From: Bacillus marinisedimentorum
Lineage (GTDB): Bacteria > Bacillota > Bacilli > Bacillales > Bacillaceae_O
NCBI RefSeq assembly: GCF_001644195.2
Contig: NZ_LWBL02000016.1
Location: 62,001 to 126,000, forward strand
DNA: 64,000 nucleotides
Direction: 5' to 3'
In this document: positions 1 to 8,037 of the stretch, one piece after another
Position numbering within the stretch: the stretch's first letter is position 1
Layout: each line of letters opens with the position of its first letter
The notes under the pieces: generated by a model
The model's input: the letters and a program-made list of their open reading frames with translations, nothing else
What the model was told of the DNA's origin: nothing
The model's database searches: none
Made by a program: the position numbers and the translations under genes

Positions 1-1051
1 CGAGCAGGGTGGAGTCGAAGGCGAGCATCGATTCCATGATACCGAGAGCGGCCATGACGGCGCCTCCCGGTACACCCGGTGCGGCAATCATGGTGACGCC
101 GAGCATCAGAATGAACGGCAACATCGTCGTAAATGACGCTTCCATGCCATTCAGCATCATGACAGCCATCGCAGTGCTGACAAGTGTGATGGTGCTGCCG
201 GATAAATGGATCGTCGCAGACAGCGGAACGACAAAGTCCACCACTTTTTCACTGAAGTTATTTTTCTTCGCCTGGCGCAGCGTAACCGGAATGGTGGCTG
301 CTGACGACTGGGTGCCGAGTGCTGTAAAATATGCCGGCAGCATATTACGGAGCATCTTAAACGGGTTTTTGCCGGAAGCAGTGCCGGTGACGGTGTACTG
401 CAATATGATCATCAGAACGTGAAGGGCGATGACAACAGCGAATACCTTTATAAAAACACTCAAGATTTCTGCTGCAGCGCCGCCGTAAGTCATGTTGGCG
501 AAAATACCAAGAATATGAATAGGAAGCAATGGAATAATGACAGATGCAATTAATTTTTCAATGATATCACGGAATTCATTCATCGTGTTTTGAAGGGTAT
601 CCCCTTTAATGGCCGCCATGCCGAGGCCGATTGTGAATGCAAGCAGAAGTGCAGTCATGACGCCCATGACCGGCGGCATGTCAACTGTAAAATATGCCTG
701 GGCCAGTACTTCTTCCGGGTTTTCCATCGTCCGGGCAAATGACCCTTCTTCAAGCATGTGCGGGAACAGGATTGTTGCGGCTGTAAAGGCAAGCAAACCT
801 GCTGTGACTGTTGAACCATACGCGATGCCGGCGGTCATGCCGAGCATTTTTTCCGCACCTTTGCCAAGCTGGCCGATGCCTGGAGCAATGAACCCAATAA
901 TGATAAGCGGGATCACAAAACCAAGGAAATTTCCGAACAGGCCGTTGAACGTTGCCAGTCCGCGGATCATCCATTCAGGTGAGATGGAGCCGATTGCAAT
1001 ACCTACTGCGATAGCTACTAGAACTCTGGGTAACAGGCCGAAAGATTTCAT
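1..1051 (-). CDS. Dicarboxylate/amino acid:cation symporter (DAACS family), 3' end missing
   Basis: Reading the minus strand from an ATG at 1051 gives an uninterrupted frame that runs off the left edge (about 350 residues visible). It is a polytopic membrane protein starting MKSFGLLPRV and containing the hydrophobic blocks and Ser/Gly-rich re-entrant motifs of sodium- or proton-coupled glutamate/dicarboxylate carriers, such as TQSSAATIPVTLR and, nearer the edge, APGVPGGAVMAALG. It would import acidic amino acids or C4-dicarboxylates across the cytoplasmic membrane. A strong ribosome site (AGAAGGGGGAAA) lies just upstream of the ATG. It is divergent from ywiB. Substrate cannot be decided from sequence. 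Confidence 0.9.
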   Translation of the reverse strand, partial: MKSFGLLPRVLVAIAVGIAIGSISPEWMIRGLATFNGLFGNFLGFVIPLIIIGFIAPGIGQLGKGAEKMLGMTAGIAYGSTVTAGLLAFTAATILFPHMLEEGSFARTMENPEEVLAQAYFTVDMPPVMGVMTALLLAFTIGLGMAAIKGDTLQNTMNEFRDIIEKLIASVIIPLLPIHILGIFANMTYGGAAAEILSVFIKVFAVVIALHVLMIILQYTVTGTASGKNPFKMLRNMLPAYFTALGTQSSAATIPVTLRQAKKNNFSEKVVDFVVPLSATIHLSGSTITLVSTAMAVMMLNGMEASFTTMLPFILMLGVTMIAAPGVPGGAVMAALGIMESMLAFDSTLL

Positions 1052-1208
1052 GTTGATTTCCCCCTTCTGTGTCACTCGTTGTGTGGACAAGTGCCCGCCT
1101 GTATTATACATCGAAAAAATCAATAACTGCCTATATTCCCAATATTCAGTTTAAAAGCGGATGCAAATCCGCCAACTGCTGTTTTTTCGGGGAATTTTCT
1201 GCAATCAA

Positions 1209-1237
1209 TTGCGGTTTGGGCTGATTATCTTTATAAT
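1209..1237 (+). promoter_or_regulatory. Sigma-A promoter for ywiB-argS
   Basis: TTGCGG (1209-1214) and TATAAT (1232-1237) are separated by 17 bp, placing the start of transcription about 30 bp ahead of the chosen ywiB start codon. Confidence 0.55.
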
Positions 1238-1271
1238 ATTAAAGTTAACGACGGTAAAGGACGTGTATACA

Positions 1272-1730
1272 ATGAAGGACGCTTCAAACGCCGTTCCGGT
1301 TACCGTTAGACTGGTTACGGAAATTACGGAACAGCAGCGGAAAGACGAAAAAATCACAATGGAATCCGACGGCTATCTTCATGAAAAAGCCGGCGGCATC
1401 TATTTGACGTATGAAGAAACAATGGAAGGGACCGGTTCGGTCAAAACAATCGTCAAAATGAAAAATGAAGAAGTGACGATACTCCGCTCGGGTGCGGTGT
1501 CGATGCGGCAGCAGTTCCGGCAGGGGGAAGAAACGGCCGGGCATTACAACAGCCCGTACGGACCGATGGAAATGATGACAAAAACCCATCATATTGAATC
1601 AAACTGGCATGAGCAGCCGGCAGAAGGCAAGCTTAAGCTTTACTATCAATTATCGATGCAGGGTGAGAGGATCGGAATCCATCGCCTTACCATCACATTT
1701 CAGGAAAACAAGGAGGGTTCGCAGTCATGA
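1272..1730 (+). CDS. ywiB: DUF1934 family beta-barrel protein YwiB
   Basis: A 152-residue soluble protein ([14 protein letters not shown]...) matching the YwiB/DUF1934 family, a lipocalin-like small barrel of unknown function that sits next to argS in many Bacillaceae. The frame could be extended 37 codons upstream, but the ATG at 1272 is preferred because a TAAAGGA ribosome site lies 10 bases ahead and because the extension has no family character and overlaps the promoter. The stop codon overlaps the argS start (ATGA), so the two are translationally coupled. Function not known. Confidence 0.85.
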   Translation: MKDASNAVPVTVRLVTEITEQQRKDEKITMESDGYLHEKAGGIYLTYEETMEGTGSVKTIVKMKNEEVTILRSGAVSMRQQFRQGEETAGHYNSPYGPMEMMTKTHHIESNWHEQPAEGKLKLYYQLSMQGERIGIHRLTITFQENKEGSQS

Positions 1731-3397
1731 ATGTTGTTGAACAGGTGAAAGAGCGTTTGAAAGAAGAAATCAAGCAGGCTGTCCTGAAGGCGAAGCTGGC
1801 TGAAGAAGCCGAAATTCCCGAGGTTGTTCTTGAAACGCCGAAGGAAAAAGCGCATGGCGATTTTGCAACAAATATGGCGATGCAGCTTGCACGAATTGCC
1901 AAAAAAGCCCCCCGTGCCATTGCAGAAGACATTGTCAGCAACTTTGATAAGTCGAAAGCATCTATCGATAAAGTGGAAATTGCCGGCCCGGGCTTCATCA
2001 ATTTCCATATGGATAATTCCTATTTGACCGACTTGATCCCGGCGATTTTAAAAGCGGGTGATGCATACGGTGAAACGGATACCGGCAAGGGTGAGAAAAT
2101 CCAGATCGAGTTCGTTTCCGCCAACCCGACCGGCGACCTGCACCTGGGCCATGCCCGCGGTGCCGCCATTGGCGATTCCCTTTCCAATATCCTTGCCAAA
2201 GCGGGTTATGATGTTTCCCGTGAATATTATATCAATGATGCCGGCAACCAGATCCATAATCTGGCCCTGTCTGTTGAGGCCCGTTATTTCCAGGCGCTTG
2301 GCCAGGAAAAAAAGATGCCGGAAGACGGCTATCACGGTGAGGATATCATCAATATCGGGAAGGCGCTTGCCGAAGAATACGGCGATAAATTCGTGAACGC
2401 GGATGAGAAAGAACGCTATGAATTTTTCCGTGAATACGGCTTGAAATATGAGAATGAAAAACTGAGAAAAGACCTTGAGCAATTCCGCGTCGAATTCGAC
2501 GTCTGGTTCTCGGAAACGTCTTTATATACTTCCGGGAAAATCGATGAAACGCTTGCCTTTTTGAAGGAAAGAGGCGAACTGTACGAAAAGGACGGCGCAA
2601 CCTGGTTCGCTTCCACCAAATACGGTGATGACAAAGACCGCGTCCTGATCAAGCAGGACGGAAGCTATACATACCTGCTTCCGGATATCGCTTATCATAA
2701 AGACAAACTGAACCGCGGCTTCGAGACACTCATCAACATCTGGGGCGCCGACCATCACGGCTACATTCCGCGCATGAAAGCGGCTATCCAGGCACTCGGC
2801 TACGGGCGCGATACGCTTGAAGTGGAAATCATCCAGATGGTGAACCTCTTCCAAAACGGCGAAAAGGTGAAAATGAGCAAGCGTACCGGTAAAGCCGTCA
2901 CGCTGCGTGAATTGATGGAAGAGGTCGGAATCGATGCCATGCGCTATTTCTTCGCCATGAGAAGCGTCGATTCCCATCTTGACTTTGACATGGACCTGGC
3001 CGTTTCGACTTCCAACGAAAACCCGGTCTATTATTCCCAGTATGCGCACGCCCGCCTGTGCAGTGTGCTTCGCCAGGCTGAAGACCGCGGCATCTCCTAT
3101 GAAGGCGAACTTGATTTGTCATTGCTGAAATCCGAAAAGGAAATCGACCTTCTGAAAAAGCTCGGTGAATTCCCGGAAGCGGTCGCGGAAGCAGCCGAAA
3201 AGCGCACCCCGCACCGCATTGCCAACTATGTTTTTGAGCTTGCGGGAGCCCTCCACAGCTTTTACAATGCTGAAAAAGTCGTCAATCCGGATGAGCCGGA
3301 ACTGAGCAAGGCCCGCCTTGCACTCGTCAAAGCCGTCCAGCAAACTGTGAAAAACGCCCTGACCTTGATCGGCGTTGCGGCTCCTGAGAAAATGTAA
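1727..3397 (+). CDS. argS: Arginyl-tRNA synthetase
   Basis: A 556-residue class I aminoacyl-tRNA synthetase that charges tRNA-Arg with arginine in the cytoplasm. Visible hallmarks are the N-terminal additional domain (residues about 1-110), the HIGH-box variant in [14 protein letters not shown] (about residues 130-143), the KMSKR loop in [13 protein letters not shown] (about 382-394) and the DALR anticodon-binding C-terminal domain ending at PEKM. Length is normal for the bacterial enzyme. It overlaps ywiB by four bases and is followed by a hairpin with a T-rich tail that probably ends the transcript. No T-box leader is seen upstream. Confidence 0.98.
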   Translation: MNVVEQVKERLKEEIKQAVLKAKLAEEAEIPEVVLETPKEKAHGDFATNMAMQLARIAKKAPRAIAEDIVSNFDKSKASIDKVEIAGPGFINFHMDNSYLTDLIPAILKAGDAYGETDTGKGEKIQIEFVSANPTGDLHLGHARGAAIGDSLSNILAKAGYDVSREYYINDAGNQIHNLALSVEARYFQALGQEKKMPEDGYHGEDIINIGKALAEEYGDKFVNADEKERYEFFREYGLKYENEKLRKDLEQFRVEFDVWFSETSLYTSGKIDETLAFLKERGELYEKDGATWFASTKYGDDKDRVLIKQDGSYTYLLPDIAYHKDKLNRGFETLINIWGADHHGYIPRMKAAIQALGYGRDTLEVEIIQMVNLFQNGEKVKMSKRTGKAVTLRELMEEVGIDAMRYFFAMRSVDSHLDFDMDLAVSTSNENPVYYSQYAHARLCSVLRQAEDRGISYEGELDLSLLKSEKEIDLLKKLGEFPEAVAEAAEKRTPHRIANYVFELAGALHSFYNAEKVVNPDEPELSKARLALVKAVQQTVKNALTLIGVAAPEKM

Positions 3398-3417
3398 ACA
3401 AAAATAAGTGCAAACAA

Positions 3418-3475
3418 AAGTGCCGGGCATTGACCTACTGGATGATCTCCAGATAATGCCTGGCACTTCTTTTAT
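3418..3475 (+). repeat. TGCCAGGCA-type inverted repeat, copy 1 (probable argS terminator)
   Basis: Arms AAGTGCCGGGCATT (3418-3431) and AATGCCTGGCACTT (3455-3468) flank a 23-base loop and are followed by CTTTT. The loop contains its own small inverted repeat (CTGGA...TCCAG). The same arms and a nearly identical loop recur at 5372-5420, so this is a dispersed element that also looks able to terminate transcription. Confidence 0.75.
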
Positions 3476-3514
3476 GGGGCAAACCTTTACGGAACAAATC
3501 AAATTCGAGCTTAA

Positions 3515-3546
3515 TGCCAGGAAGTGGTGCCTGGCACTTCTTTTAT
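3515..3546 (+). repeat. Partial copy of the TGCCAGGCA inverted repeat
   Basis: TGCCAGG (3515-3521) pairs with CCTGGCA (3530-3536), again followed by CTTCTTTTATGG, which is also what follows copy 1. It looks like a shortened second copy of the same element. Confidence 0.55.
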
Positions 3547-3664
3547 GGCAACTTGCCGAGCAGAGAAATGGATGGGCAGGATTTCGGGTGAAAAACGCTG
3601 TATTTGTGGCTGTGCCACTTCGTTTTAGTGTTAATCTTCGGATACCGATCAGGCCTGGATGGCG

Positions 3665-3943
3665 ATTCACGCCGTTTGAGATAACATTCACGCCCTAACG
3701 GGTAAGTTTCACGCTATAATATGGTGTTTTCACACCAGTGGCCGTTACCGCCCAGATCAGCATTTAGCATTCACGCCATTCAAGCTCTGTTTCACGCCAA
3801 CCGATCCAATTTTCAAGCGCAAGTCCGGGAGTTATGCGCCAAAAGAGCCTTATTTCACGCCGCAGGGTGCATTTCACGCGGAACGTCCTATGTTTCACGC
3901 CGTTCGGGGCAAGTTTCCCGCCAAAACCCGGCCATTTCCCGCG
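3665..3943 (+). repeat. 21-bp phased TTTCACGCC array A (13 units)
   Basis: Nine-base units of the form (A/T)TTCACGCC begin at 3665, 3686, 3707, 3728, 3769, 3790, 3811, 3832, 3853, 3872, 3893, 3914 and 3935. Steps are 21 bases except one of 41 and one of 19. Units at 3728, 3811, 3832, 3914 and 3935 are degenerate (for example TTTCACACC, TTTCAAGCG, TTTCCCGCC). The 12 bases between units are not conserved. The array lies between argS and the xapX-like gene and contains no credible gene. Confidence 0.85.
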
Positions 3944-4310
3944 CAATCCCGTTACCAGGCAAACCAAATCCGCACCAAAAGTAAGTTGCCCGCCTTCCCC
4001 GACCAACCTGATTTCTGCCACAAATACCGAACATCCATCCCCGCCCCGTCATCCGCAAATCCCATTCACCCACAAAAGGAAGGCCTCAGCAAACTCCATA
4101 AATTAGTCAAAAATCATCAAATGAAACGCTTGATGTCTGACCTCTTACCATATAAAATGAAAACGTTGCCAGAAAATGAACTCGTTTCGTTTTTCCAATC
4201 AAGTGGAAAACACATACATGTTTTAACGGGAACTATTCCATAATAACGGTAGACATTCGTGGATGGATGTTCCCGGCAATTAACCCTAACCAGAGTAAGG
4301 AGAGTCCGCT
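3944..4310. other. Gene-free stretch upstream of the xapX-like gene
   Basis: No coding sequence is supported here. The first part is C/A-rich and the later part (from about 4100) is AT-rich and probably holds the promoter of the next two genes, but I could not identify a convincing -35/-10 pair. Confidence 0.5.
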
Positions 4311-4490
4311 ATGAAAGAAATCTTACTTGCGCTGCTGACAGGCCTGATCGTAGGCTTCATCTTCGCTTTATTCAAACTGCCGATCCCAGCCCCGCCCGCA
4401 ATTGCAGGTGTAGCAGGGATTGTCGGAATATATATTGGATTCAAGGTGTATCTGTGGATTGCACCGATGATTCAGGCCCTGGGAAAGTAA
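4311..4490 (+). CDS. XapX-domain (DUF1427) small membrane protein
   Basis: A 59-residue protein, MKEILLALLTGLIVGFIFAL then a Pro-rich turn (KLPIPAPPAIAG) and a second hydrophobic segment, the layout of the XapX/DUF1427 family. It should span the membrane twice. An AAGGAGAG ribosome site lies eight bases before the ATG. Its TAA stop is followed directly by the ATG of the hydrolase, so the two genes are coupled. Function of the family is not known. Confidence 0.85.
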   Translation: MKEILLALLTGLIVGFIFALFKLPIPAPPAIAGVAGIVGIYIGFKVYLWIAPMIQALGK

Positions 4491-5264
4491 ATGATTTTAA
4501 CGAGCGGCCACTACGTGGAAATGCACGGCAGCGGTACGCCGGTACTATTCATCCATCCTCCTTTTATGGGAAAAGCGGTTTTCAAATATCAACTTGAATT
4601 GCAAAAATACTGCCAGGTGATTTTATATGACCTGCTCGGTCACGGCCAGAGCAGGATGCCTGCAAAACAAGTCACTATCACGAGCCTTGCCGATAACGTG
4701 ATTGACGTCCTGGATGAACTGGAAATTGAAAAAGCGGTGTTGTGCGGATATTCAAGCGGCGGTTCGATTGCGATGGAAACAGAGCTCCGCCATCCGGACC
4801 GTGTCCAGGGAGTGATTTTGTGCGGCGGCTTTTCCGAAGTGTCCACCAGCCTTTTGAGCATGGAATTCACGTGTGGAATTAAGATGGTGAAAGCAGGGCT
4901 CATGCATGTCCTTGCTGAAATCCTTGCATTAAGCCATCGGATCACGGAAGAGGACAGGCATGAACTGTATGAATATTGCCTGCTGGCCGACCAGAATACG
5001 GTTCACCAGCTGTATGACACCGGCAAAAAATATTGCTGCACCGACCGGCTCCATGAGCTGAAGGCGCCGCTCCAGCTCGTATACGGGGCAAGGGATGTCT
5101 ATATCCATTCATATATGGACATTTTCATGAAAAAAGTTCCCCATGCCGATCCGATTTTTATCAATAAAGCCCCGCACCAGATCCCGACCAAGCACTACAG
5201 GGAGTTCAACCACATCATCCGAAGCTTTGTGGAGGAACTGAACGGGCCAAAAACCATACACTAA
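4491..5264 (+). CDS. Alpha/beta-fold hydrolase
   Basis: A 257-residue cytoplasmic hydrolase. The oxyanion/HG region is IHPPFMG (residues about 22-28), the nucleophile elbow is GYSSGG (Ser near residue 89), the acid is probably Asp in VYGARDVY (near residue 204) and the catalytic His is in KAPHQIP (near 225), in the expected order. The missing signal peptide indicates an intracellular enzyme. Substrate cannot be read from the sequence; esterase, lactonase or haloperoxidase-type activity are all possible. It starts immediately after the XapX-like gene and ends before a clear terminator. Confidence 0.85.
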   Translation: MILTSGHYVEMHGSGTPVLFIHPPFMGKAVFKYQLELQKYCQVILYDLLGHGQSRMPAKQVTITSLADNVIDVLDELEIEKAVLCGYSSGGSIAMETELRHPDRVQGVILCGGFSEVSTSLLSMEFTCGIKMVKAGLMHVLAEILALSHRITEEDRHELYEYCLLADQNTVHQLYDTGKKYCCTDRLHELKAPLQLVYGARDVYIHSYMDIFMKKVPHADPIFINKAPHQIPTKHYREFNHIIRSFVEELNGPKTIH

Positions 5265-5270
5265 ACGACA

Positions 5271-5306
5271 AAGTGCCAGGCATTCCATGCCCGGCACTTA
5301 TTTTAA
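5271..5306 (+). terminator. Rho-independent terminator after the hydrolase gene
   Basis: AAGTGCCAGGCAT (5271-5283) and ATGCCCGGCACTT (5287-5299) form a 13-bp stem with one mismatch and a three-base loop, followed by ATTTTAATT. The arms belong to the same sequence family as the repeats at 3418 and 5372. Confidence 0.8.
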
Positions 5307-5371
5307 TTCAACTTCTTTCCAGCAAGATAAAAGCCCATAACATTCCCGCACCCAAATAAACATGTAAACAC

Positions 5372-5420
5372 AGTGCCAGGCATTGACCCACTGGATGACC
5401 TCCAAAGAATGCCTGGCACT
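5372..5420. repeat. TGCCAGGCA-type inverted repeat, copy 2
   Basis: Perfect 13-bp arms AGTGCCAGGCATT (5372-5384) and AATGCCTGGCACT (5408-5420) surround a 23-base loop that differs from the loop of copy 1 at only a few positions. There is no T tract, so this copy looks like a repeat element rather than a terminator. Confidence 0.75.
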
Positions 5421-5454
5421 GCACTAATGCAAATTCGTTAAGTATACACATGGT

Positions 5455-6409
5455 TCATAAAATAAACTCAGCGCCGCTGATCCGTTTCCAACCTTGGATT
5501 TTCTCCATCTCATCCATCAGTTTCAGCAATGCAAGGTCCTTCTGTTTCGCTTCGATCATGACATCAATATCACGGCCGAGTGCCCGGGCCTTTTGTAAAA
5601 ACGGGCGGATGAAATCAATATCTACATCATCATGATGGCTGCGGAAGCTTTTGTCCGACTTCGGTGAAGACAGGTGGACTTTCGGCTTCAAGCCGGTGCC
5701 GTTCCACGTATCAAATATGCGCGGCAGCAGGTCTTCGTACGGCATATCTCCTTTGTTTGCCATATGGTGATGGTAGTCGAACACCATCGGGATACCAAGT
5801 TTTTCGCAAACGGCCAGTGTTTCTTCAGTTGTATATGTTTTGTCATCATTTTCCAGCGTCATCCTCCTGAAGACACGGCGGGGCAGCAGGCGGATGTTTT
5901 CATAAAAACGTTTCAAGGGCAGATTCCTTGTCCCCATAGGCCCCGCCGATATGGATGTTGATCACAGATTCGCCGGCAATGCCCATCGCATCGAGCATCC
6001 TGTAATGGTGGACCATGTCGGTTACGGCATTTTCGGTCACGGTCTGCCGTTTGCCCGTGAACAGGGTGTACTGGCCTGGATGGAAGCTGATCCTGAGGCC
6101 GTTCCTTTTTACGAGTTCACCGATTTCCTTGAACAATCCGCTGAAATCGGCAAGATAATCCCATCTCACATCAGGATGAGTTGCAAGCGGCACTATAGCG
6201 GAGGAAAGCCGGTAAACTTTGATGCCGGCAGCAATATTGAAATGGAGGGCCCGTCTGGTGTTTTCGAGATTTGAGCGTGTGAGGGCTTTCAATTGTTCGC
6301 AGCGGTCGTGCTTGCTCAGCTGCTGATAGCGCTTGAATGTCATCGTTCTTGAAGGGGATGATTCCCAGAGAGACAGGGCAATGGAAACGTAGCCGAACCG
6401 GATATGCAC
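5455..6409 (-). pseudogene. uvsE: UV damage endonuclease UvsE (YwjD), frameshifted
   Basis: Two overlapping minus-strand frames (6409 down to 5900, and about 5930 down to 5455) together make one UvsE/UVDE protein of about 317 residues, a TIM-barrel endonuclease that nicks DNA 5' of UV photoproducts. The N-terminal half holds [17 protein letters not shown] and [10 protein letters not shown]; the C-terminal half holds FDYHHHMAN and IMVEAK-like metal-ligand segments. The join is at 5911-5913: removing one T from the TTT there restores ALERFYENI. The start is taken as GTG at 6409 because an AAAGGTGAT ribosome site precedes it and homologues begin at this point. Real decay or a sequencing error cannot be told apart here. 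Confidence 0.85.
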
Positions 6410-6447
6410 ATCGATCACCTTTCTTGAAAGAGATTGGAACAAATAAG

Positions 6448-6474
6448 AAAAAAGCTGCGTCACAGCAGCTTTTT
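6448..6474 (-). terminator. Terminator after the cardiolipin synthase gene
   Basis: GAAAAAGCTGC and GCAGCTTTTTTC form a stem with a TGTGAC-type loop; on the minus strand it is followed by TTTTTTCTTATTT. It lies between the synthase and uvsE, so uvsE may depend on read-through or its own promoter. Confidence 0.7.
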
Positions 6475-6490
6475 CAATTATGTTTTCACG

Positions 6491-7693
6491 TTACAATAAC
6501 TCCGAGATCAAGCTCGCGGTCATTTCTTTTCCTCTATGGAGAAGCGAGCGGCTTTGCAGGCGTTCGATCGTCAGCAAATCGCTGCGCTCCATATCGGCGA
6601 CGATTTCGGCCCGAACCCTTGAGATGAATGCCGGGTCATGAATGAAGCAATTCATTTCCTGGTTCAAGTACAGGCTTCTTTTATCAAAATTCGCCGTGCC
6701 GATATCACAAATTTCTTCATCGATGACCATCACTTTTGTATGGTAGAAGCCCTGGTAAAACTGGTGAATGCGGCAACCCGCTTCAATCAGCGGGAGAAAG
6801 TAAGGGAATGCCGCTTCTTTTACAAGCGGGTGGTCAGCCTTCAATGGAACCATGATATTGATCCTGACGCCTCGGCCGGCAGCTTCCAGCAGGCTGGTGA
6901 ACAGCTGATCTCCCGGAATGAAATACGGGGTGCCGATAAAGATTTCATTTTTTGCGCTGTCGATGAGCCGGCAGAATGCTTCTTCGAGAAGGTTCCCATC
7001 GGTAGAGACCAATTGCAGCTTGATCGGTCCTTTTTCGAGAGGAGGAAAATAGCGGGCAGCAGTTCCGGCCTTTTTCCCGGACGCCTTTTCCCAATCTTCA
7101 AGGAATTGGCTCTGCAAGTCCTGGACGCCGTCCTGGGTAAGGCGCAAATGGAAATCACGCCACCGGCCGAGCTTCGGATCGAATCCCAGGTATTCTTTTC
7201 CGATATTGAAGCCTCCGAGATATCCTGTCTTTCCATCAAAGATCGCAATTTTGCGGTGATTGCGGCGATTAAGCGAATAAAAAAGAAATGGAGGCTGCAT
7301 CCTCTGGCTGGCAGCAATTTCAACACCGCTTTCGCGGAGCTTCTTCAGCGTTTTCCGGGACATTTTCCAGCAGCCGATCCGGTCAAGAAGCAGCCGGACT
7401 TCAACCCCTTCTCCGGCTTTTTCCATCAGCAGCTGGAAAAAGTCCTGGCTGACCGCATCTTCCCGCACAATATAAAAAAGGATGTGAATATGATCGCGTG
7501 CGTCCTTTATATCCTGAAACAGCGATTCAAACAGCATATTCCCTTTAGAGAGAAGAAAGGCATTTCCCGAGCGGAACGGAAGCGGGTCCGGTCCCTTTTC
7601 CTTCCGGTGGCTCCTGCGGCCCAGTTTGAAATCAATAAAGAGCCAGATGCCGATCAGTATGATAAAAAAAAGTGCTGAAACGATTATTTTCAT
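6491..7693 (-). CDS. clsB: Cardiolipin synthase (YwjE/ClsB type)
   Basis: A 400-residue phospholipase D superfamily protein with one N-terminal membrane segment (residues about 3-22) and two HKD motifs: NHRKIAIFDG (first) and YHTKVMVIDE with TANFDKRS (second). It condenses two phosphatidylglycerol molecules, or a similar donor, into cardiolipin at the membrane. The shorter single-helix N-terminus and the neighbourhood (uvsE/ywjD downstream, fadF/ywjF divergent) match B. subtilis ywjE rather than clsA. The long open frame on the opposite strand is a shadow. Confidence 0.92.
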   Translation of the reverse strand: MKIIVSALFFIILIGIWLFIDFKLGRRSHRKEKGPDPLPFRSGNAFLLSKGNMLFESLFQDIKDARDHIHILFYIVREDAVSQDFFQLLMEKAGEGVEVRLLLDRIGCWKMSRKTLKKLRESGVEIAASQRMQPPFLFYSLNRRNHRKIAIFDGKTGYLGGFNIGKEYLGFDPKLGRWRDFHLRLTQDGVQDLQSQFLEDWEKASGKKAGTAARYFPPLEKGPIKLQLVSTDGNLLEEAFCRLIDSAKNEIFIGTPYFIPGDQLFTSLLEAAGRGVRINIMVPLKADHPLVKEAAFPYFLPLIEAGCRIHQFYQGFYHTKVMVIDEEICDIGTANFDKRSLYLNQEMNCFIHDPAFISRVRAEIVADMERSDLLTIERLQSRSLLHRGKEMTASLISELL

Positions 7694-7783
7694 CGTGCCA
7701 CCTCGCTTTTCTTCCGTTTAGTATGTACGAAACCCCTTATAAAAAATGTGTCATTTTCCGAAAAAAAAGCAAATAAAATGTAC

Positions 7784-7801
7784 TGACTGAATACTCATTC
7801 A
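7784..7801 (+). promoter_or_regulatory. FadR operator upstream of fadF
   Basis: The 18-mer TGACTGAATACTCATTCA is a near-palindrome and differs from the B. subtilis FadR (YsiA) consensus as I know it (TGAATGA-MTAK-TCATTCA) at two positions. It sits just upstream of a TATACT -10 box (7815-7820). In B. subtilis the fadF-acdA region is repressed by FadR until long-chain acyl-CoA is present; the same control is inferred here. Confidence 0.7.
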
Positions 7802-8037
7802 TTATTGTTTATGTTATACTGTAGTCAGAAAATTGCCTTTAATACTAATTGTTTTAAAAAAGCAGGATTTAAAAAGAAGGAGGGCGAACGTTTAGTTAGT
7901 CAGGGGTGTAAGACGTTCAAATGCGGCCGAAAAAGCTGGAACAGCCGGGAAAACAGGGGGAAATGCGGATGGCTTCCCGCCGGGTTTGGACATCCTAAAC
8001 AGCGCTATTTTTCAGTCAGGAAAGGGGATAGAAGAAC

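Noticed and set aside
9-1154. Plus-strand frames opposite the symporter
   Set aside because: The minus strand encodes an uninterrupted membrane transporter over the same bases.
1209-1726. T-box leader for argS
   Set aside because: argS is coupled directly to ywiB, and no specifier or T-box sequence is present.
3665-3943. CRISPR array
   Set aside because: The conserved unit is only nine bases, the spacers are 12 bases, units are degenerate and no cas genes are nearby.
3721-3984. Open frames of 60-90 codons running through the five TTTCACGCC arrays
   Set aside because: They arise because 21 is a multiple of three; they lack ribosome sites, occur in several frames at once and are broken where the step is 19 or 41.
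6638-7678. 346-codon open frame on the plus strand
   Set aside because: It is antisense to the cardiolipin synthase gene, which has complete HKD motifs and a ribosome site.
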